Positions 51,661 to 61,561 of a stretch of 64,000 bases of DNA are shown piece after piece. The stretch is from a bacterium. GTDB lineage: Bacteria > Armatimonadota > Abditibacteriia > Abditibacteriales > Abditibacteriaceae. The notes below the pieces were generated by a model. That model did not search any database. It saw only the letters and a list, made by a program, of their open reading frames with translations, and was not told the origin of the DNA. The stretch spans positions 34,958-98,957 of the forward strand of contig SDZD01000020.1 of assembly GCA_004172935.1 (NCBI GenBank), written 5' to 3'. The position numbers and the translations under genes are program-made. The stretch's first letter is position 1, and every line of letters starts with the position of its first letter.

Positions 51661-52857
51661 TTAAGCCGCCACGACACGCACACGGTCGGCGCATTGTTGC
51701 GCCCCTTCGCGGGCTTCTTCTATCGTTGAGGCTGTGGCGAGGGCTACGCCCATGCGGCGTTTGGGGAAGGCTTCGGGTTTGCCGAAGAGGCGTAGATCGG
51801 AGTTAGGGACACGCAAGGCCTCGTCTATGCCTTCAAAGGCTACGAGGCCGTTCTGACCGCCATAGATGACGGCGCTGGCGCCTATTTCGCGGCGAGTTGT
51901 ATCGACGGGGAGGCCCAAGATGGCGCGGGCGTGCAACTCGAACTCGCTTTGGCGCTGGGTGGCGAGGGTAACGAGGCCGGTATCGTGGGGGCGTGGTGAC
52001 ACTTCGGAGAACCACACGTCGTCGCCTTTTACGAAGAGTTCGACTCCGAAGAGGCCGCGCCCTCCGAGGGCGGTTGTGATGGTGGCGGCGATGTGCTGAG
52101 CGCGTTGTAAGGCCAGTTCGCTCATTGGTTGCGGTTGCCATGATTCGACGTAGTCGCCGGACTTCTGGCGATGGCCGACCGGGTCACAGAAATAGGTGGT
52201 TGCTTCGCCGTTTTCATTGTTGGCACGCACTGTTAAAAGCGTGATCTCGAAGTCGAACTCGATTTGACCTTCGATGATGACTCGGCCCGCATCGACGCGA
52301 CCGCCACTGGCGGCGTAGTTCCACGCGGCTTCCAGTTCGTCGGCGGTTTCTAGACGCGATTGGCCTTTGCCACTCGAACTCATCACCGGTTTGATGAAGC
52401 AGGGGAAGCCGATTTGTTTGCCCTGTTCGCGAAGCTCGTCCAACGACGAAGCGAAGGCGAAGGGCGAGCAGGGCAGGGCGAGTTCGACAGCGGCCAAATT
52501 GCGGATGCCTTCGCGGTTCATTGTTAGCCGTGCCGCGCGCGCTGTGGGGATGACCTGACAGACACCTTCGGTTTGCATCTTCTCCAACTCTTCGGTAGCG
52601 ATGGCCTCGATTTCGGGGACGACCAAATCGGGTTTTTCGCGGGTGATGAGTTCGCGGAGCGCGGCGCCATCGGTCATGTTGAGGGTGTAGGAGCGATGTG
52701 CGACTTGCTGTGCGGGGGCGTTGGGGTAGCGGTCGACTGCGATGGTTTCGACGCCCAGGCGTTGGAGGGCGATGATGACCTCTTTGCCGAGTTCTCCCGA
52801 ACCCAAGAGCATTACTTTGAAGGCGGAGGATGAAAGAGGAGTGCCTAGACGTGTCAT
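51661..52857 (-). CDS. purT: Formate-dependent phosphoribosylglycinamide formyltransferase
   Basis: ATP-grasp enzyme that makes formyl-GAR from GAR, formate and ATP in purine synthesis, without folate. 398 residues; family blocks [66 protein letters not shown] (ATP lid) and [18 protein letters not shown] (Mg/ATP-grasp Glu and Asn region) are complete. Start at the ATG at 52857; the frame continues to 52902 but overlaps the divergent gene's leader. Confidence 0.96.
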   Translation of the reverse strand: MTRLGTPLSSSAFKVMLLGSGELGKEVIIALQRLGVETIAVDRYPNAPAQQVAHRSYTLNMTDGAALRELITREKPDLVVPEIEAIATEELEKMQTEGVCQVIPTARAARLTMNREGIRNLAAVELALPCSPFAFASSLDELREQGKQIGFPCFIKPVMSSSGKGQSRLETADELEAAWNYAASGGRVDAGRVIIEGQIEFDFEITLLTVRANNENGEATTYFCDPVGHRQKSGDYVESWQPQPMSELALQRAQHIAATITTALGGRGLFGVELFVKGDDVWFSEVSPRPHDTGLVTLATQRQSEFELHARAILGLPVDTTRREIGASAVIYGGQNGLVAFEGIDEALRVPNSDLRLFGKPEAFPKRRMGVALATASTIEEAREGAQQCADRVRVVAA

Positions 52858-52910
52858 TTTCGGGCGAAGTTTGAGTGGTTCGGCCCCCAACTGGCGACGC
52901 AAAACGGCTC

Positions 52911-53879
52911 ATGGAAATTCTTACTTTGCCGCATACCGATTTGAAGGTATCAGGATTGTGCTTGGGCACAGCCAGTTTTGGCGCCGATATAAGCGAGGCC
53001 GATTCGTTCGCCATGCTTGATGGCTTCGTGGAGCAGGGCGGTAATTTCCTTGATACCGCCGCTATTTACGCCGACTGGACACCTGCGGGCAAAGGCTCTA
53101 GTGAGCGATTATTGAGCAAATGGTTGTCGGCGCGTTCGCCGCAGGATATTGTTATCGCCAGCAAGGGCGCTCATCCCGAATTGCACTCGATGGCGGTGGG
53201 GCGTATGACGCCGCAGGATGTTGAGGGCGACCTGAATGCCAGTCTGGGCAACCTTGGTGTTGAGTCGATTGATTTGTATTATCTGCATCGTGATGACCCG
53301 GCGGTGCCCGTTGAAGAGATTTTGGAAATGCTCGAAGGCTTTAAGAGCGCGGGCAAGGTGCGCTATTACGCTTGTTCTAACTGGCACGCCAATCGTATTC
53401 GAGAGGCTCAGGAAATCGCCAGAAAGATGAACGTGGCGGGGTTTGTCGCCAGTCAGCCGCTTTGGAGTCTTGCCAAGCCCGACCTGACGGGCGGCGACCA
53501 GACGTTGGCTCCGATGAACGATGAGTTGTTGGCTCTGCATGGTGAGACGGGGTTGCCAGCTATCCCTTATACATCGCAGGCGAACGGCTATTTTCAGAAA
53601 ATCGCCGATGGCAAGGAACTGAAGGCGGCTGTGGCGGCGACGTACGATTCGGAAATCGTGAGGCCTCTTAACCGTGGCCGGTTTTCGCGCTTACAGACCT
53701 TGAGCGCCGAGACTGGACTCTCGCTGACTCAGTTGGTGCTGGGGTGGTTACGCGGTCACGAATTTCCTGTTGTGCCAATTATTGGGCCGCAGTCGGTAGG
53801 GCAGTTAGAAGATTCGTTGCGGGCTGCTGATGTGAAACTTAGCGCGCAGCAAGTTGCAGAATTGGCTGGCACGGCTTGA
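52911..53879 (+). CDS. Aldo/keto reductase
   Basis: 322 residues, (beta/alpha)8 barrel using NADPH. Start block LPHTDLKVSGLCLGTASFGA, catalytic Asp/Tyr region NFLDTAAIYADWTPAGKGSS, Lys in VIASKGAHPE (the usual K of the tetrad), His in LYYLHRDDP, and the C-terminal cofactor-binding PIIGPQSVGQLEDSL. Substrate unknown. The ATG at 52911 is used; the frame opens earlier but runs into the purT promoter region. Confidence 0.93.
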   Translation: MEILTLPHTDLKVSGLCLGTASFGADISEADSFAMLDGFVEQGGNFLDTAAIYADWTPAGKGSSERLLSKWLSARSPQDIVIASKGAHPELHSMAVGRMTPQDVEGDLNASLGNLGVESIDLYYLHRDDPAVPVEEILEMLEGFKSAGKVRYYACSNWHANRIREAQEIARKMNVAGFVASQPLWSLAKPDLTGGDQTLAPMNDELLALHGETGLPAIPYTSQANGYFQKIADGKELKAAVAATYDSEIVRPLNRGRFSRLQTLSAETGLSLTQLVLGWLRGHEFPVVPIIGPQSVGQLEDSLRAADVKLSAQQVAELAGTA

Positions 53880-54469
53880 TTTAGCAACACGCTTATTGAG
53901 AATTGAATTCGCCTCAGAAATCAATCTTTGGGAAGGGAAATCGATCTTTTTGATTGATTAAAACCCCCAAAAGATTGATTAATGGGGATTTTGAACGTGA
54001 AAGATTGATTAATCAATCTTTTCCAGTGAAAACGCTCTTATTGAGAAATGAGTTGGCTCTTAGCTACTCATGGAACTCGAAATGCCTTTTATTGGCGCGG
54101 CATTATAAGTTTGAAGAGTGGGCAAGTCAGGGGATGGCTTGTAATCACTAATTTCAGTATAACCGATTTTTGTAGGGGGTACTGATAACCCTATTGGGTG
54201 ATGAGATTATTTGTTGGGGCAATTTGTATAAGGGTTTTGCATTTCGGTTGCTCGTTTGTAGCATCAATGCTATGTATGGGCAGTTCCTATGATGGACAAC
54301 CATCAACCGCAATTAGGCACCCAGTTGCCCCTTCAAGGTTTTCTATAGCGAGAGTGGTAGAGAACTGTTTGAGGGCGAACACGAGGTTCGCCCCTACAGG
54401 GGGACAACTGAGTTGAAAATATGCGGCTTGAGGGCAGGAGACAGTCGCGAGTGGCGGGATTAATGAAGC
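53880..54469. repeat. Repeat-rich intergenic region
   Basis: About 590 bp without a gene. From 53911 to 54025, AATCAATCTTT / AAAGATTGATTAATC units recur at least four times in both orientations, ending in the palindrome AAAGATTGATTAATCAATCTT. At 54373-54394 is the second copy of the GGGCGAAC...GTTCGCCCC palindrome. Short open frames here show no family likeness. Confidence 0.65.
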
Positions 54470-54497
54470 AACAGGCCGCTGGGGGCAGCGGCCTGTT
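54470..54497 (-). terminator. Terminator of lpxD
   Basis: AACAGGCCGCTG and CAGCGGCCTGTT form a 12-bp perfect stem around four bases, 10 bp after the lpxD stop on the minus strand, followed by GCTTCATT. T-tract is poor, but the stem is strong. Confidence 0.75.
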
Positions 54498-54506
54498 GTT
54501 GTAGTT

Positions 54507-55688
54507 TTATTCGCTTGTGGTTGTTTGAACTGCCTGGCTTTCGACTTTGGCTTGTAGTTCGGCTACCATCTTTTCGAGGCGGCGAAGTTGGCGAGTCATT
54601 TCGGGCAGTTTGCGTGAGGCGGCGTTCATTTTCATGTAGTCGCGGTTGGGTACGGCGGGAGCGCCGGAGACAAATTCGCCCGCTTTTACATCGGCCATGA
54701 TGCCCGCTTTTGCGCCCAGGATAGCGCCTTTGCCGATTTTGACGTGATCGCGCAGGCCAGCTTGACCTGCCATGATAACGTTGTCTTCGACGACTACGGA
54801 GCCGCTCAAGCCTACTTGACCGCACAGGATGCAATTTTTGCCGATTTGGACGTTGTGGGCGATTTGAACGAGGTTGTCGATTTTGGTGCCTTCGCCGACG
54901 CGCGTGGCGCCCATAGTGGCACGGTCGATACACACATTGCAGCCGATTTCAACGTCGTCTTCGATGATAACGGTGCCGATTTGCGGTACTTTATGGTGTT
55001 TTTGACCATCGAAGACGTAGCCGAAACCGTCGCCACCAATCACGCTTGAGGCGTGGACTTTGACCCGTTTGCCGAGATGGACATGGTGTCCACAGACGAC
55101 GTTGGGATAAATGACGCATTCCTGCCCGATTTGAGCGCCGTCGCCGATGTAGACGTGGGGGTACAAAATCGCGCCATCGCCGATGCGGGCCGAGCGGCCA
55201 ACATAGCAATATTCGCGGATAGTGACGCCCTCACCGATGATTGCATCGGGTTCGATGATTGCGGTAGGATGAATGCCCTTTTCGGGAGCAGTCGAGGGCT
55301 GCATCCATTCGAGGACTTTAGTGAAGGCCAGACGGGGGTTTCCCGTCAAAACGACGGGTTTAACCCGACGCCTTCCGCGCTTCGAGTTCAATTGCAGGGT
55401 TTCGAGTTCTTCGCGCAGCGATTCGGGCGCGATGATGGCCGAAGCACTTCCCGAAAACGCATCCGCGATCATTTTTTCGTTCTCGATGAACAAAATAGTG
55501 CCCGCCGCTGCCGCATCGAGACCCGACACGCCCGTAATAAGCGTTTGTGCGTCGCCCAGAACCTGGGCGTTCAACAAGCGCGCGATTTCGCCAACAGTGG
55601 CGCTGCGGGGCGTGTTTGCGCCCGCTGGACGGCCATTAGTGCCGTTGGAGTGTCCGTTTGAAGATGAAAGCGACGAGACGTTCGCCAT
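54507..55688 (-). CDS. lpxD: UDP-3-O-acylglucosamine N-acyltransferase
   Basis: Third step of lipid A biosynthesis: N-acylation of UDP-3-O-acyl-GlcN in the cytoplasm. 393 residues. N-terminal uridine-binding domain (VGEIARLLNAQVLGDAQTLI, TILFIENEKM), then a left-handed beta-helix of hexapeptides (AIIEPDAIIGEGVTIREYCY ...), with the catalytic His in IDNLVQIAHNVQIGKN and the GGDGFGYV block. The C-terminus is a coiled coil. A 35-residue low-complexity Ser/Asn head (VSSLSSSNGHSNGTNGR) is unusual. GGGAG precedes the ATG at 55688. It shows that the organism makes lipid A. Confidence 0.95.
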   Translation of the reverse strand: MANVSSLSSSNGHSNGTNGRPAGANTPRSATVGEIARLLNAQVLGDAQTLITGVSGLDAAAAGTILFIENEKMIADAFSGSASAIIAPESLREELETLQLNSKRGRRRVKPVVLTGNPRLAFTKVLEWMQPSTAPEKGIHPTAIIEPDAIIGEGVTIREYCYVGRSARIGDGAILYPHVYIGDGAQIGQECVIYPNVVCGHHVHLGKRVKVHASSVIGGDGFGYVFDGQKHHKVPQIGTVIIEDDVEIGCNVCIDRATMGATRVGEGTKIDNLVQIAHNVQIGKNCILCGQVGLSGSVVVEDNVIMAGQAGLRDHVKIGKGAILGAKAGIMADVKAGEFVSGAPAVPNRDYMKMNAASRKLPEMTRQLRRLEKMVAELQAKVESQAVQTTTSE

Positions 55689-55887
55689 AGAGTTGGTTCT
55701 CCCGAAGGTGACGCTGTGACGATGAAATTCTGCAACTGTTCGACACAAGTCGGGTGGCCCTGGACCGTCCACGCTTATTTACGTGGAACGATAGGCAAAT
55801 CTTAACACGATTCCCTGTATTTGACGCTAGAGCGGCACCGATGATGCGTCTACTTTACTTTTTGCAATACCCCACAATGGCGCTATT

Positions 55888-57057
55888 CTAGCGGGTGGCT
55901 GCCTGCCATATACGTTCGTTTTTGGCGGCGACCGTTTCAGGGACGCGGCTGGGCGGATTGGCGCCGCGCCGCGCTATGTCGGTATTGCCACCGCTCACGG
56001 CAGCTACTCCGCCAGAGCCTGTGCCCCTTGCACCGCCAATGGGAGCGCCCAACTGGGCGCGTACCACGTTCGAGTTGGGAGAAGTCGCCGCTCCTTGTAC
56101 CATCGTCAGCGATGAGACTGCGGGCAAACGCAGCCGACCTTCGAGATCGCGGCGCACTTGTTCCTGACGTAGTTGGGTTCGGGCCGCTGCCTGGCGGGTT
56201 TGCTCGGCTAGAACGACTTCGCCTTCCTGACGTAAACGAGCGGGGATTTCAACCAATGTCTGGTGCAGTAGTGCTGCTTGACGGGCGGTTTCCTGTTCCC
56301 ATATTTGATTGAGTCGCGCTTCGATGGCTTCGATTTTGGCTGTTGCCTGAGCGCGCTGGGCGGCAGGAATTTTTAGCAACGGTATTAATTGGAGGCGCAG
56401 GTTGGTGAGTTCGAGTTGAGTTTCGGGCGAAACCAACGATAAATCGAGTCCAGGCAATGCTGAGCGGGCCTGAAGGTCGATGCGGTCATCGAGGGCGCGG
56501 CGCTGTAGAAGTTCCTCGTCGGAGCGCCGCAGACTTTCGCGTGAAGCCCACGCTTCTAGAAATGCCCGCACCGAGTTGTTTATGCCTCCGCCGATTGGGC
56601 TAAGGCCCGCCGAGTACAGGCGCCGCGAGGGAATGGTTAGCGTTGTATTGGCCCCCATTGCTGGGAGAAGAGCGTACTGCGTTGGCTGTGTCCCTTGATG
56701 CGAGATCGACAGGGCGCGGGGAGAAACAGGTACGTTGGCGCCTCGGTTCAAATCGCTGATTAAGAGAGAGGCGGGTTGAACTGCGAACGGGGAAGGTCGC
56801 CAGAGTGGGGTTATGGTTGCGCTGCCACTGGAAGCCTTTGTTCCCAAAATTTGGCGAACCGTATCGGCGTTCAGTTTCGCGACCGACTTGGAAAGCGAGT
56901 CGAAGGCTTTCGTATTGCGTGCCCTTGCCAATTCGCGGGGCGAAGGTGTGGGGGCAACGGGCATCTCGAACGCTGTCCGCACAGTCGAAACCGTGCCACA
57001 TCCGCCCAGATAGAAGCAGAGGAGCAGAGCGGGAACAAGAAGACGGTGCGGCAACAT
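55888..57057 (-). CDS. Lipoprotein with a Gln/Arg-rich coiled coil
   Basis: 389 residues; lipobox YLGGC. Residues about 165-330 are long helices rich in Arg, Gln and Glu (NQIWEQETARQAALLHQTLV, RQEQVRRDLEGRLRLP), ending in a Gly/Ser tail. The helical part resembles periplasmic coiled-coil proteins, though no family is recognised. It sits between the Skp-like gene and lpxD, so it may work in outer-membrane assembly. Confidence 0.7.
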   Translation of the reverse strand: MLPHRLLVPALLLCFYLGGCGTVSTVRTAFEMPVAPTPSPRELARARNTKAFDSLSKSVAKLNADTVRQILGTKASSGSATITPLWRPSPFAVQPASLLISDLNRGANVPVSPRALSISHQGTQPTQYALLPAMGANTTLTIPSRRLYSAGLSPIGGGINNSVRAFLEAWASRESLRRSDEELLQRRALDDRIDLQARSALPGLDLSLVSPETQLELTNLRLQLIPLLKIPAAQRAQATAKIEAIEARLNQIWEQETARQAALLHQTLVEIPARLRQEGEVVLAEQTRQAAARTQLRQEQVRRDLEGRLRLPAVSSLTMVQGAATSPNSNVVRAQLGAPIGGARGTGSGGVAAVSGGNTDIARRGANPPSRVPETVAAKNERIWQAATR

Positions 57058-57073
57058 GCAAATAGACGAATGA

Positions 57074-57107
57074 AAAGGCGCCCGTTGTTTGGAAGTCGGG
57101 CGCCTTG
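57074..57107 (-). terminator. Terminator of the Skp-like gene
   Basis: AAGGCGCCCG and CGGGCGCCTT, a perfect 10-bp stem with a 12-base loop and TTTTCATT after it on the minus strand. It lies 10 bp after the stop and before the lipoprotein gene. Confidence 0.85.
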
Positions 57108-57116
57108 AGTCTAAAT

Positions 57117-57758
57117 TTATTTGTTCAGACGGTTGAGAACTTCCGCTGTTACATCGACAGAATCTGCCGAATAGATGAGCGCTTTCTTGCGCACGATCAT
57201 CAGCAATTTCTTGTCGGCAGCGACTTGAGCTACTACCGAGTTCGCTTTGTCGGTGTACTCTTTGTCGGTGTCGTCCTGCTGTTTGCGCACAAGCTGTAAC
57301 AACTGGTCGCTCAATTGCGACAACGCGGCGCGGTTCTGGCTGGCGTAGCCTTGCAGTACGGTCATGCGGGCGGTTTCTTCGGGAGTGCGCACGGCTTTGC
57401 CGATGAGGGCCTGGTATTCGGCGCGGCGGTCGAGTCCCTGTTTGACCAAAGCATCGAAGGCTGGGTTGGCTGCGGGGGTCGAGACGCTTTTGATGATGGC
57501 ATCGTCGAAGGTTTTGGATTCGTCGAGCGTCATAAATTCGCGTGCGGGGATTTTGCCGTCCAACTCCTGAGCGCGCTTGTCGATGGCGGCAACGGCGTCG
57601 GCATATTTTTTGAAGCCGTCGGCCAACTTGTCTTCATCCACAACACCGATTTGAATGGTTTGGGCTTGAGCGGGGCGAAGGGGAACGGTTGCGCTCGACA
57701 GGGCGAGGGCGGCTAAAACGCCCAGCATCGGGGCGCGGAACAAAGAAGAGATCTTCAT
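57117..57758 (-). CDS. Periplasmic Skp/OmpH-like chaperone
   Basis: 213 residues from ATG at 57758 with a signal peptide (LFRAPMLGVLAALALSSATV ... AQA). IQIGVVDEDKLADGFKKYAD is the Skp-type strand after cleavage; long charged helices follow (IDKRAQELDGKIPAREFMTL, DQLLQLVRKQQDDTDKEYTD), ending ADSVDVTAEVLNRLNK, the family's closing pattern. Skp trimers hold unfolded outer-membrane proteins. lpxD two genes away is the usual company. Confidence 0.82.
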   Translation of the reverse strand: MKISSLFRAPMLGVLAALALSSATVPLRPAQAQTIQIGVVDEDKLADGFKKYADAVAAIDKRAQELDGKIPAREFMTLDESKTFDDAIIKSVSTPAANPAFDALVKQGLDRRAEYQALIGKAVRTPEETARMTVLQGYASQNRAALSQLSDQLLQLVRKQQDDTDKEYTDKANSVVAQVAADKKLLMIVRKKALIYSADSVDVTAEVLNRLNK

Positions 57759-57847
57759 AGAGAAAATGCCAGTGAGATTCATTTTACGGAACGGTTAGAC
57801 GCTCGCGGACATCCTGTGACGCGCGGGCCTTACCGTTCGTTCACACA

Positions 57848-58804
57848 TCACTCCAAAAAACCTTCTTGCTTCATCCATGAAATAAAGCGCGATAATCCCT
57901 CTTCTACGCGGATTTGAGGCTCCCAACCGAGCAGACGTTTGGCTTTTTCGATGCTGGCCCACGTTTCCAACGGTTCGGAAGAAGGCGCTGGCGCGCTCTG
58001 GATAATAGCCTTGCGACCGACCAATTCCTCCAAAATATGTACAAAACGGGCGTTTTCGACCGGATTGCCGCCGCCAAGATTAATAATCTCCCAGGGAAAG
58101 GGGTTATCGAGTGCTGCGACGAAGCCGCGCACGATGTCGTCGCAGTAGGTCCAGTCGCGCTTCATGTGCCCATCGTTAAATAACGTCAAAGTTTCGCCTT
58201 TGGAGATTTTCTGAGACCATTGCCAAGGCATCATATCGGGGCGTCCATGCGGCCCATAAACGTTGAAAAAGCGTACAACCGTCGTTGGCAACTCGTAGAG
58301 ATGGGCGAACGAATAGGCGAATAGCTCCATGGCACGCTTCGAAGCCGGGTAGGGCGCCAGCGGATGCACGGCGGGAGCGCCCTCATCGAAGGGAACAGGG
58401 GTGTCGGAGCCATACACCGACCCTGTTGATGCCAACACGCAGCGCGCCTTTGTTGTGCGACGCGAAGCATCGAGCAAATGAGCGGTGCCTTGCACGTTTA
58501 CCTGCCCATAGACGAGCGGGTTTTGAACCGAATAGCGCACGGCTGCCATCGCCGCGATGTGAGCCACTGCCTCGAACTGGTTGCTTTCGAACAAAGCGAA
58601 GACTCCGGCTTCATCGCGCAGGTCGAGTTCGTGGAAAGTGAAGTTGGGATGCTGGGCGATGTCTTGCAAATGCAACTGCTTGAGTTCGCGCGCGTAGTAG
58701 GGGTCAAAGTTATCAAGACCAACAACAGAATCGCCGCGTTCGAGTAATACGCGGCATAAACGGGAACCGATAAATCCGGCGGCACCAGTAACAAGAAGTT
58801 GCAC
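57848..58804 (-). CDS. NAD-dependent epimerase/dehydratase (UDP-glucuronate 4-epimerase-like)
   Basis: 318 residues, extended short-chain fold: VTGAAGFIGSRLCRVLLERG (NAD), GLDNFDPYY, STGSVYGSDTPVPFDE with the catalytic Ser/Thr, and YPASKRAMELFAYSF for the YxxxK pair. FFNVYGPHGRPDMMPWQW is characteristic of the uronate-epimerase group. Works on nucleotide sugars for polysaccharide or LPS. Confidence 0.9.
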   Translation of the reverse strand: MQLLVTGAAGFIGSRLCRVLLERGDSVVGLDNFDPYYARELKQLHLQDIAQHPNFTFHELDLRDEAGVFALFESNQFEAVAHIAAMAAVRYSVQNPLVYGQVNVQGTAHLLDASRRTTKARCVLASTGSVYGSDTPVPFDEGAPAVHPLAPYPASKRAMELFAYSFAHLYELPTTVVRFFNVYGPHGRPDMMPWQWSQKISKGETLTLFNDGHMKRDWTYCDDIVRGFVAALDNPFPWEIINLGGGNPVENARFVHILEELVGRKAIIQSAPAPSSEPLETWASIEKAKRLLGWEPQIRVEEGLSRFISWMKQEGFLE

Positions 58805-58886
58805 CCTTCCAATTTACTAAGCATTGGGAATCGGGCAAGGCATTCGCACTAAGAAGGCGGCGCTTTAACAAGCGTTTTTAACAATC

Positions 58887-59393
58887 ATGGCAACAGTTAC
58901 CTTGCACGGCTCACCGCTCGACACCGTTGGCGACCTTCCCGCCGTTGGCGATACAGCCCCCGCTTTCGACCTTGTCGGCAACGATATGGCGCCCGTAAAG
59001 CTTTCCGATTCGGATGGCAAAGTCCGCATTATTTCGGTGGTTCCTTCCGTCGATACGCCGGTATGCTCGATTCAGACCGCTCGTTTCAACCGCGACCTCG
59101 ATGCGCTTCCCGACTCCGTTGTGGGTTACACCATTTCAGTGGATACCCCGATGGCTCAGGCGCGCTGGTGCGCGGCGGAAGGCGTCGAAAAAATGAAACT
59201 GTTATCCGATTTTAAAGGCAACAACTTTGGCCGCGATTGGGGACTTTACCTGCAAGGCCCCGGTTTGCTGGCCCGCTCGGTGTTCGTTGTTGATCAGGAG
59301 GGCAAAGTGGTCTACGTGCAACTCGTCCCCGAAATTGCTCAAGAGCCGGACTATGAGCCAGTTCTCGCCAAAGCCAAAGAATTGGCGGCGTAA
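58887..59393 (+). CDS. tpx: Thiol peroxidase (Tpx, atypical 2-Cys peroxiredoxin)
   Basis: 168 residues. The peroxidatic Cys is in SVPSVDTPVCSIQTARFN... and the resolving Cys in MAQARWCAAEGVEK, in the Tpx position. GLYLQGPGLLARSVFVVDQE and the preceding FGRDWG are typical of Tpx. Reduces peroxides using thioredoxin. Followed by a very strong terminator. Confidence 0.95.
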   Translation: MATVTLHGSPLDTVGDLPAVGDTAPAFDLVGNDMAPVKLSDSDGKVRIISVVPSVDTPVCSIQTARFNRDLDALPDSVVGYTISVDTPMAQARWCAAEGVEKMKLLSDFKGNNFGRDWGLYLQGPGLLARSVFVVDQEGKVVYVQLVPEIAQEPDYEPVLAKAKELAA

Positions 59394-59402
59394 ACTGAGA
59401 TG

Positions 59403-59447
59403 AAAAACAAACCCCCGCGCTGATAATCAGCGCGGGGGTTTGTTTTT
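59403..59447. terminator. Strong terminator after tpx
   Basis: AACAAACCCCCGCGCTGAT pairs perfectly with ATCAGCGCGGGGGTTTGTT over a tiny loop; TTTTT follows on plus, AAAAAC flanks on the other side. It can also stop leftward transcription. Confidence 0.95.
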
Positions 59448-59551
59448 GGTTTTCTTGGGGAAGGGCGATTGTTTGCGGGGAATCCCTTATTTGTGGGATT
59501 CTAGCGTTTTGGCCCCTCCTAACCTCCTCATTAAATGTTCGGTATTTGGGT

Positions 59552-61492
59552 TTAGGCTCTCAGGCGCTCCAGGTTTTCGCGGACCATGTGGCGCAAGCGT
59601 TCGGGGTCGAAGGGTTTCGAGAGTACCGGACGGTTGGCGCGTTGGAGGAATTCCTGGGTTGAGCGGCTCATGGTATCGCCAGTTACGAAGATAACTTTTG
59701 CCAATAGGTCGGGGCGGTTGGTTTGCAAAATTTCGAAGAAGGTTGGGCCACCGACGGCGGGCATTCGCACGTCCGAGAGGATCAGGTCGTAGTCGTCTGC
59801 ATCGAGTACCGCGATGGCTTCGGCGCCATTGAAGGCGGCTGTGACGCTGTGGCCGTCGAGGGCAAGAATCTCGGTCATTAAGGTAATGACGGGTTCCTCG
59901 TCGTCGACAATAAGCACATGCGCGGCTTCGACATGGCCATGTTCAAGGCGGGGGACATCCTCGCTGTTGGCGCTGGTGGCTTCGTCTCCACCGCCGCCAG
60001 GAAGTTCGATGAGGAAGCGGGCGCCGTGTCCGAGGCGGCTTTCGGCCCACAGTAAGCCTTCGTGATTGGAGATGATGCGCAGTGAAATGCTCATGCCCAG
60101 CCCCGTTCCTTCGCCAGTAGGTTTGGTGGTGAAGAAGGGGTCGAATACGCGGCGCAGATGTTCGGGCGCGATGCCGGGGCCGTCGTCTTCGATGACAACG
60201 CGGGCGGCGTGTTGGCCGCCCATCGTTGTGGCGCGAGTTTGAATGCGGATTTCGCCTTCGCCCCGCCATGAGATGATCGCTTGTGCCGCGTTGTTGATGA
60301 TGTTTAAGAACACCTGTTGCAACTGAAGGGCATCGCCCCATACGGGTGGCAAATCGGGCGCGAGGTCGGTTTCAATGGTGACGTTATCGGTTTGGAGTTG
60401 ATAGCGGCGCATCTCCAAGGCGGCTTCGATGGCCTCGTTGATGAAGACAAACTGCTTTTCGGGACTCGACCGACGCGCGTAGGCCAGCAGATTAGAGACG
60501 ATGTTGGAGGCGCGCGTGGCTTCGGAGTGGATGAGCGAAACCTTGCGCTTTACGCCGTCGGAGATGGTTTTATCCAGCCCCAATAGCTCGGCATAGCCCA
60601 CCACTGTCGCGAGCGGATTGTTGAGTTCGTGCGCTACTCCGCTGGTCAGTTCGCCTAGGGCGGCGAGTTTCTCCGACTGGAGCAACTGTTCTTGTAGGCG
60701 GCGCGATTCGGTGACATCGTGCAACACGCATAGGCGTCGTCCGCCGTCACCGCGTGCGCGTTCCATCGTTGGATTGCCCAGATTTACGCCAGTCGCGTGT
60801 AGCTCGAAGGCCATCTCCACGAAGACGCGGTCGGGCTGCCCGCAGCGGAACTCGGTCATTTGCGGTGAGAGGTGCAGTGGCCCCATGTCGAGGGGTTGCC
60901 AGGGGCGCAACACGGTGTATTCGGGCAACTGTGCCCACAAATCGTCGCGTCGACGTGCCAACACGTCGGCGATTTCGTGGCCGAGCATGGAGGCGAGGGC
61001 GCGGTTGGCACGCAGAATGACGCCATTCTCATCACACACGTAGACGCCGTCGATCATGCCATCGAGCATGGCCTGCCATTCGCGCTTGATGTGTTGCAAC
61101 TGCTCGAAGAGGCGTGTTTTGGCAGCAGAGGCAGCGACCTGTTCGCAGAAGGCGTCCATCTGCGTTTTTAGTTCCTCATCCGGCCCCTGATTTTGTGCCC
61201 ATAGCAGAGATAGCTTGCCTAAATCGTTGCCATCGCGGCGCAGCGACCAGTGGCGCCACTGCGAACCCGCTATCGCGGACGATTCGGTTTGCTCTGGCAG
61301 AGTGAGGGGGGCCGGAGTGGTGTTGGTGTCGGGGGAGGGAGAATCGAACTCATCGTTAGTGAGCGTCAGCGTGCCCGCTACCGCGCCCGAAAGGGTGAGC
61401 GCACCACGCAGTGCTACTTCCTGTAGGCGCGATAAGGTAGGCGCGGCGACTACATCGAGAGAAATACGGCTCCAAAGCGAAAAATTAAACAT
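59552..61492 (-). CDS. Hybrid sensor histidine kinase (PAS, HisKA, HATPase, receiver)
   Basis: 646 residues, soluble. N-terminal GAF-like region about 1-150, PAS about 155-270 (MLDGMIDGVYVCDENGVILR, RALASMLGHEI), HisKA with phospho-His in HELNNPLATVVGYAELL, HATPase_c with FLNIINNAAQAIISW, VIEDDGPGI and GEGTGLGMSI, and a C-terminal receiver with DDEE and phospho-Asp in LILSDVRMPAVGG. No membrane helix, so a cytoplasmic signal. No separate output regulator lies next to it. ATG at 61492. Confidence 0.94.
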   Translation of the reverse strand: MFNFSLWSRISLDVVAAPTLSRLQEVALRGALTLSGAVAGTLTLTNDEFDSPSPDTNTTPAPLTLPEQTESSAIAGSQWRHWSLRRDGNDLGKLSLLWAQNQGPDEELKTQMDAFCEQVAASAAKTRLFEQLQHIKREWQAMLDGMIDGVYVCDENGVILRANRALASMLGHEIADVLARRRDDLWAQLPEYTVLRPWQPLDMGPLHLSPQMTEFRCGQPDRVFVEMAFELHATGVNLGNPTMERARGDGGRRLCVLHDVTESRRLQEQLLQSEKLAALGELTSGVAHELNNPLATVVGYAELLGLDKTISDGVKRKVSLIHSEATRASNIVSNLLAYARRSSPEKQFVFINEAIEAALEMRRYQLQTDNVTIETDLAPDLPPVWGDALQLQQVFLNIINNAAQAIISWRGEGEIRIQTRATTMGGQHAARVVIEDDGPGIAPEHLRRVFDPFFTTKPTGEGTGLGMSISLRIISNHEGLLWAESRLGHGARFLIELPGGGGDEATSANSEDVPRLEHGHVEAAHVLIVDDEEPVITLMTEILALDGHSVTAAFNGAEAIAVLDADDYDLILSDVRMPAVGGPTFFEILQTNRPDLLAKVIFVTGDTMSRSTQEFLQRANRPVLSKPFDPERLRHMVRENLERLRA

Positions 61493-61561
61493 GCGGGACG
61501 CCCCTGAATAGTGCAAAGTGATTGACACTTGCAACGAATTCGCGTTTATAAATTGAAACCA

